DNA of 8,516 bases from Halobacteriales archaeon QS_9_70_65 (GTDB lineage Archaea; Halobacteriota; Halobacteria; Halobacteriales; Haloarculaceae). The translations under genes and the position numbers were made by a program. Where the stretch lies: the NCBI GenBank assembly GCA_003023535.1, contig PXSC01000138.1, positions 1-8,516 of the forward strand, written 5' to 3'. The notes beneath the pieces were generated by a model. The model made no database searches, was not told where the DNA came from, and saw nothing but the letters and a program-made list of their open reading frames with translations. How positions within the stretch are numbered: position 1 is the first letter of the stretch; each line of letters starts with the position of its first letter. Below, piece after piece: positions 6,511 to 8,516 of this stretch.

Positions 6511-6837
6511 TCAGAATTCGAAGAGCCAGGCGACGAACATCGCCGCTGCGACGCCCATCGCGACGCCACCGGCCCACAGCCGGAGGAGGTTGGCCGAGAT
6601 CTGCCGGTCGGTCGGGAAGAACTCGGCGATTCCGTTCACGACACCGGCCAGGCCGGCCGTCGCCCAGGTCAACTGCACGGCGGGGTCGTCCATCAACAAC
6701 GGCGCCGCGACGGTTATCGCTCCCTAAATGAGGATCAAGAACAGCCCGGAACGCCAGCCCTGCGGTTCGCGGTAGATCCGGCGCGCGAGGCGTCCGGCGG
6801 GCACGATCCGTTCGTTTCCCGGGTTCTCGATGCTCAT
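6511..6837 (-). pseudogene. Small three-helix membrane protein, copy A, interrupted by in-frame TAG
   Basis: The frame starts MSIENPGNERIVPAGRLARRIYREP and reaches a TAG at 6724-6726 after 37 codons. The same frame then continues GAITVAAPLLM...AEFFPTDRQISANLLRLWAGGVA to a TGA at 6511-6513. Alignment with copy B is ungapped across the stop (GLFLILI*GAITVAAPL against GLFAILVGGSISVAAPL), so this is a point nonsense change, not a frameshift. Without the stop the product would be 108 residues with three hydrophobic segments (about 31-50, 52-70 and 80-107). The start is supported by an excellent TATA box about 23 nt upstream. The family is not one I recognise; conserved parts are the cytosolic-looking VPAGRLAR.IYREPQGWR N-terminus and the loop AEFFPTDRQ.SANLLR.WA. 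An internal ATG after the stop could give a 62-residue two-helix product. Pyrrolysine readthrough is unlikely in Halobacteria. Confidence 0.8.
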
Positions 6838-6855
6838 AATTTCAAGTATCGGTTG

Positions 6856-6864
6856 TAATATAAA
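6856..6864 (-). promoter_or_regulatory. TATA box of membrane-gene copy A
   Basis: The minus strand reads TTTATATTA, the most A/T-rich stretch of the region, centred about 23 nt before the ATG at 6837. The whole upstream region aligns with that of copy B. Confidence 0.6.
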
Positions 6865-6891
6865 TAAATGTTGCCGGGTGAGGACCGCACC

Positions 6892-7050
6892 CGGTGTCGA
6901 CGAGGTCGACCGTGTCTGCGGCCCGGCGGAGCACGTCGTGGGCGGCTTCCGGGTCGTCGGGCTCGCCGACGATTTCCTCGCCGGGATACGCGTCGTGCCG
7001 AGGCCGAGTCGGCCGACCGTTAACTCGCCACCGATGTCGAAGGTGTCCAC
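6892..7050 (-). pseudogene. Aldo/keto reductase, N-terminal fragment with frameshift
   Basis: From a GTG at 7048-7050 the frame reads VDTFDIGGELTVGRLGLGTTRI, the typical strand-beta-1 start of a haloarchaeal aldo/keto reductase. At about 6983-6984 one base is missing; after it, GEEIVGEPDDPEAAHDVLRR and AADTVDLVDT follow in the next frame and end at 6893, where the inserted segment begins. The last residues, VDT, are the first half of the DTADSYG motif that opens the C-terminal fragment at 6432, so the two pieces are one former gene of about 275 residues. The frameshift means the fragment cannot give more than a short peptide. A TTTT run lies about 19 nt upstream and a CTATAC-like box about 53 nt upstream; neither has ideal spacing. 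Confidence 0.8.
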
Positions 7051-7145
7051 GGGGTTCGGATCCGGGGAAAACGTGGAACTCCGGACGGGACGGTACAGGG
7101 TATAGACGACGGGCGGTGAGTGCCGGTCCGTCGACGACGGGTCGT

Positions 7146-7496
7146 TCAGACGCCGAGCAGCCTGGCGATATCCACCAGGGAGACGCCGAGGTGGGCGGCG
7201 ATATCTACCATGCCGACGCCGGTCGCAACGCCCGCGGCCCACGCGCGGAGGAGGTTCGCCGACAGCTGCCGGTCGGTTGGGAAGAACTCCGCGACCCCGA
7301 CGGCCACGAGTTGTAGGCCTACCGCGATCCAGGCCAGCTGTAGGCTCACCATGTAGAGCGGCGCCGCCACGCTGATCGAACCGCCTACCAGGATGGCGAA
7401 CAACCCGGGGCGCCAGCCCTGCGGCTCGCGGTAGATCCAGCGCGCGAGACGTCCGGCGGGCACGACCTGTTCGCTTCCCGAGTTCTCGGTAGTCAT
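7146..7496 (-). CDS. Small three-helix membrane protein, copy B (unrecognised family)
   Basis: The complete 116-residue protein has a polar N-terminus (MTTENSGSEQVVPAGRLARW), a basic segment IYREPQGWRP, and three hydrophobic stretches at about 31-50, 51-70 and 79-105. Between the second and third lies AEFFPTDRQLSANLLR. The charge pattern suggests the N-terminus stays in the cytoplasm, but topology is inference. It is paralogous to copy A: the ATG-proximal 80 bp are about 89% identical at the DNA level by eye, while the middle is more diverged. The C-terminus is longer than in copy A because of an 11-residue internal duplication (VDIAAHLGV / VDIARLLGV). I do not recognise the family and propose no function. 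It follows the HAD gene on the same strand after 56 nt but has its own TATA-like box, so it is probably transcribed alone. Codon use and GC resemble the neighbours. Confidence 0.8.
   Translation of the reverse strand: MTTENSGSEQVVPAGRLARWIYREPQGWRPGLFAILVGGSISVAAPLYMVSLQLAWIAVGLQLVAVGVAEFFPTDRQLSANLLRAWAAGVATGVGMVDIAAHLGVSLVDIARLLGV
7148..7210. repeat. 33-bp tandem duplication in the 3' end of copy B
   Basis: Bases 7148-7177 and 7181-7210 are direct repeats with 24 of 30 positions identical, sharing AGACGCCGAG and GCGATATC. The period is 33 bp, a whole number of codons, and adds 11 residues to the protein's C-terminus compared with copy A. Confidence 0.65.
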
Positions 7497-7520
7497 ACTC
7501 TCACGTACTGGCTGTGGTCA

Positions 7521-7530
7521 CAAATAATTT
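7521..7530 (-). promoter_or_regulatory. TATA-like box of membrane-gene copy B
   Basis: The minus strand reads AAATTATTTG, centred about 29 nt before the ATG at 7496. The surrounding bases align with the corresponding region of copy A, although the box itself has drifted. Confidence 0.5.
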
Positions 7531-7552
7531 CCCCGAGCGAGGAGCGCACCCG

Positions 7553-8119
7553 CTACGCGAGCAGCCGGGTGACGTCGGCCCAGGAGTCGACGACGTGGGC
7601 GCCGTCGACGGCCGCGGGATCGCTGTACGGCTGCCGCATCAGCACGCCCGTCTTGCCCGCCGACAGCGCGTCGCCGACGTTGCCGTGGTAGTCGTCGATG
7701 AGCGCGTCGCCGGCCAGCGCGCCCTTGTCGTTCGGCACCTCGTCGTGGAACGCGTCGTAGGGAATCCCGTGCTCGGCGAGCCAGGCCCTCGAGACGTCGT
7801 GGGTTTCCGGAATCCGGTGGGTGGCGATCTCGACGCGGTACCGCTCCCGGAGGCGGTCGAGCGCGTCGGCGGCGCCCGGACGCGGCTCCATTCCCCCGAG
7901 GTACCACGCCGCGTGGTCGGCCATCAGCTCGGCGATGACGCCGCCGACGTGGCCGTCGGCCTCCGGCACCTCGTAGGCCCACTCGTCGATGTCGGCGGGG
8001 GTCGCCTCGTGGCCGTAGGTGTCCCGGAGGTACGTACAGAGCCGCGGCAGGTTGTCCGCGACGACGCCGTCGAGGTCGACCAGCAGCGTCGATCCGGCGG
8101 GCAGCGGGCGGTCGGTCAT
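7553..8119 (-). CDS. HAD-superfamily phosphatase, 5'(3')-deoxyribonucleotidase (NT5C) type
   Basis: The 188-residue protein from the ATG at 8117-8119 begins MTDRPLPAGSTLLVDLDGVVADNLP. HAD motif I is D15-L-D17-G-V; D15 would be the nucleophile and D17 the acid/base. Motif II is T100 in VEIATHR, motif III is K132 in VPNDK, and motif IV is the D142-D143 pair in ALIDDYHGNV, the form typical of NT5C-type deoxyribonucleotidases. A helical cap (about residues 24-75) follows motif I, as in C1 HADs. The likely reaction is dephosphorylation of (deoxy)nucleoside monophosphates in the cytoplasm, contributing to nucleotide pool control; a different small phosphoester is possible. An open frame extends upstream to 8443, but that extension is Arg/Pro/Ser-rich and overlaps the divergent membrane gene, so the start at 8119 is preferred. 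The stop codon lies directly beside the region shared by both membrane-gene copies. Confidence 0.85.
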   Translation of the reverse strand: MTDRPLPAGSTLLVDLDGVVADNLPRLCTYLRDTYGHEATPADIDEWAYEVPEADGHVGGVIAELMADHAAWYLGGMEPRPGAADALDRLRERYRVEIATHRIPETHDVSRAWLAEHGIPYDAFHDEVPNDKGALAGDALIDDYHGNVGDALSAGKTGVLMRQPYSDPAAVDGAHVVDSWADVTRLLA

Positions 8120-8172
8120 GACGGCGGCGAAGAAGCGTGGGACCCGACCTTCCCGTGGGAGCGGGCCGGCCG

Positions 8173-8516
8173 GTGGCTCCGGGCGACGGAGACGGGTCGG
8201 TTCGTCGTCTACACATCCTCGTCTTCGGACTGGTAGGCGCGGCGTTCGCGCTGCGGGCGCCGCCGAGCGCGGTCGGGAGGAGTCGGACGGGGTCGAGTTC
8301 GGGACGGAGGGGGCGCCGTCCGCGGCGACGCCCGTCGTGCTGGCGTCCGGCTCCGCCCTTGCGATGACGCCGGTGCTCGCCGTCCTCTCCGGGGTGCTCG
8401 CCGGACTGTTCCTCCGGACCTCCCCGGGCGCGAAGGCCACCACGGGCGCGGTCGGCGTCGCCGCCGGCGTCGGGACCCTCCTCGCCCTGTTCGTCGGGAC
8501 GTCGCTACTCCTCCGC
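8173..8516 (+). pseudogene. Membrane protein, probably frameshifted, cut by the right edge
   Basis: One frame, possibly from a GTG at 8173 (VAPGDGDGSVRRLHIL), encodes a hydrophobic stretch ILVFGLVGAAFALRA at about 8215-8257. Near 8257-8275 the sensible reading changes to the -1 frame, which gives EESDGVEFGTEGAPSAATPVVLASGSALA followed by two more hydrophobic segments (VLAVLSGVLAGLFL, and a Gly/Ala/Val-rich helix ending LFVGTSLLLR at the window edge). The second frame is open upstream too but turns Arg-rich there, which is why I infer a frameshift. The result would be a three-helix membrane protein of unknown function. The start is unsupported by a promoter motif, and the C-terminus is outside the window. 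The gene is divergent from the HAD gene. The alternative is that the gene starts later, in the second frame, with only two helices. Confidence 0.45.

Larger units (their letters stand above)
6428..6891. mobile_element. 464-bp segment inserted in the aldo/keto reductase gene, with 8-bp flanking duplication
   Basis: On the plus strand the 8-mer CGGTGTCG occurs at 6420-6427 and 6892-6899, exactly at the two points where aldo/keto reductase sequence stops and resumes. Removing 6428-6899 restores VDLVDTADSYG in frame across the join. The segment carries membrane-gene copy A and its promoter. Its upper end (6880-6891) aligns with the sequence right after the HAD stop codon in front of copy B, so the similarity between the two copies starts at the junction. 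No terminal inverted repeats and no transposase are visible, so this is an insertion by outcome, not a recognised insertion sequence. A tandem duplication followed by a deletion is the alternative. Confidence 0.55.

Noticed and set aside
6428..6891. Inserted segment as a classical insertion sequence or MITE.
   Set aside because: The two ends are not inverted repeats of each other and no transposase is encoded, so only the flanking duplication fits; kept as an unclassified insertion.
8120..8443. N-terminal extension of the HAD protein by an upstream start at 8443.
   Set aside because: The extension is Arg/Pro/Ser-rich, unlike a haloarchaeal protein, and the HAD motif I sits at the normal distance from the ATG at 8119.

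Overview
The window reads as a chromosomal segment of a halophilic archaeon (class Halobacteria). It is strongly GC-rich, the proteins are rich in Asp and Glu, and several genes have a TATA-like box about 25-29 nt before the start codon with no Shine-Dalgarno sequence, which is typical of leaderless haloarchaeal transcripts. The recognisable families (PhoU/TrkA-C protein, a DUF6360-like small protein, a ValRS with Asp/Glu-rich surface) have close haloarchaeal relatives.

Layout from left to right. (1) 1-456, minus: N-terminal part of a PhoU/TrkA-C protein, cut by the window edge. (2) 685-1193, plus: a FrnE-like DsbA-family oxidoreductase with an internal deletion and frame change. (3) 1198-2106, minus: an intact short-chain dehydrogenase, convergent with the previous gene. 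(4) 2107-2517: a control region with a clear BRE/TATA promoter and a long two-tier hairpin in the valS leader. (5) 2518-5147, plus: valS (valyl-tRNA synthetase), in two frames because about 19 nt are missing just after the KMSKS loop. (6) 5148-5442: a gene-free island of GC-rich palindromes and direct repeats. (7) 5443-5751, plus: a small conserved haloarchaeal protein. (8) 5764-7050, minus: an aldo/keto reductase gene in two pieces. Between them lies a 464-bp segment bounded by an 8-bp direct duplication and carrying copy A of a small membrane-protein gene, itself broken by an in-frame TAG. (9) 7146-7496, minus: intact copy B of the same membrane-protein gene. (10) 7553-8119, minus: a HAD phosphatase of the 5'(3')-deoxyribonucleotidase (NT5C) type. 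(11) about 8173-8516, plus: a membrane protein, apparently frameshifted and cut by the right edge.

The genes do not form one pathway: they are unrelated housekeeping and accessory genes with frequent strand switches. Two things stand out. Five of the ten or so loci are broken (FrnE-like, valS, aldo/keto reductase, membrane copy A, right-edge gene), which is dense for a haloarchaeon and includes an essential gene. This points either to local decay with backup copies elsewhere or to assembly faults. The second is the pair of membrane-protein paralogues, whose similarity includes their promoters, one of which sits exactly inside the aldo/keto reductase gene like an inserted cassette.
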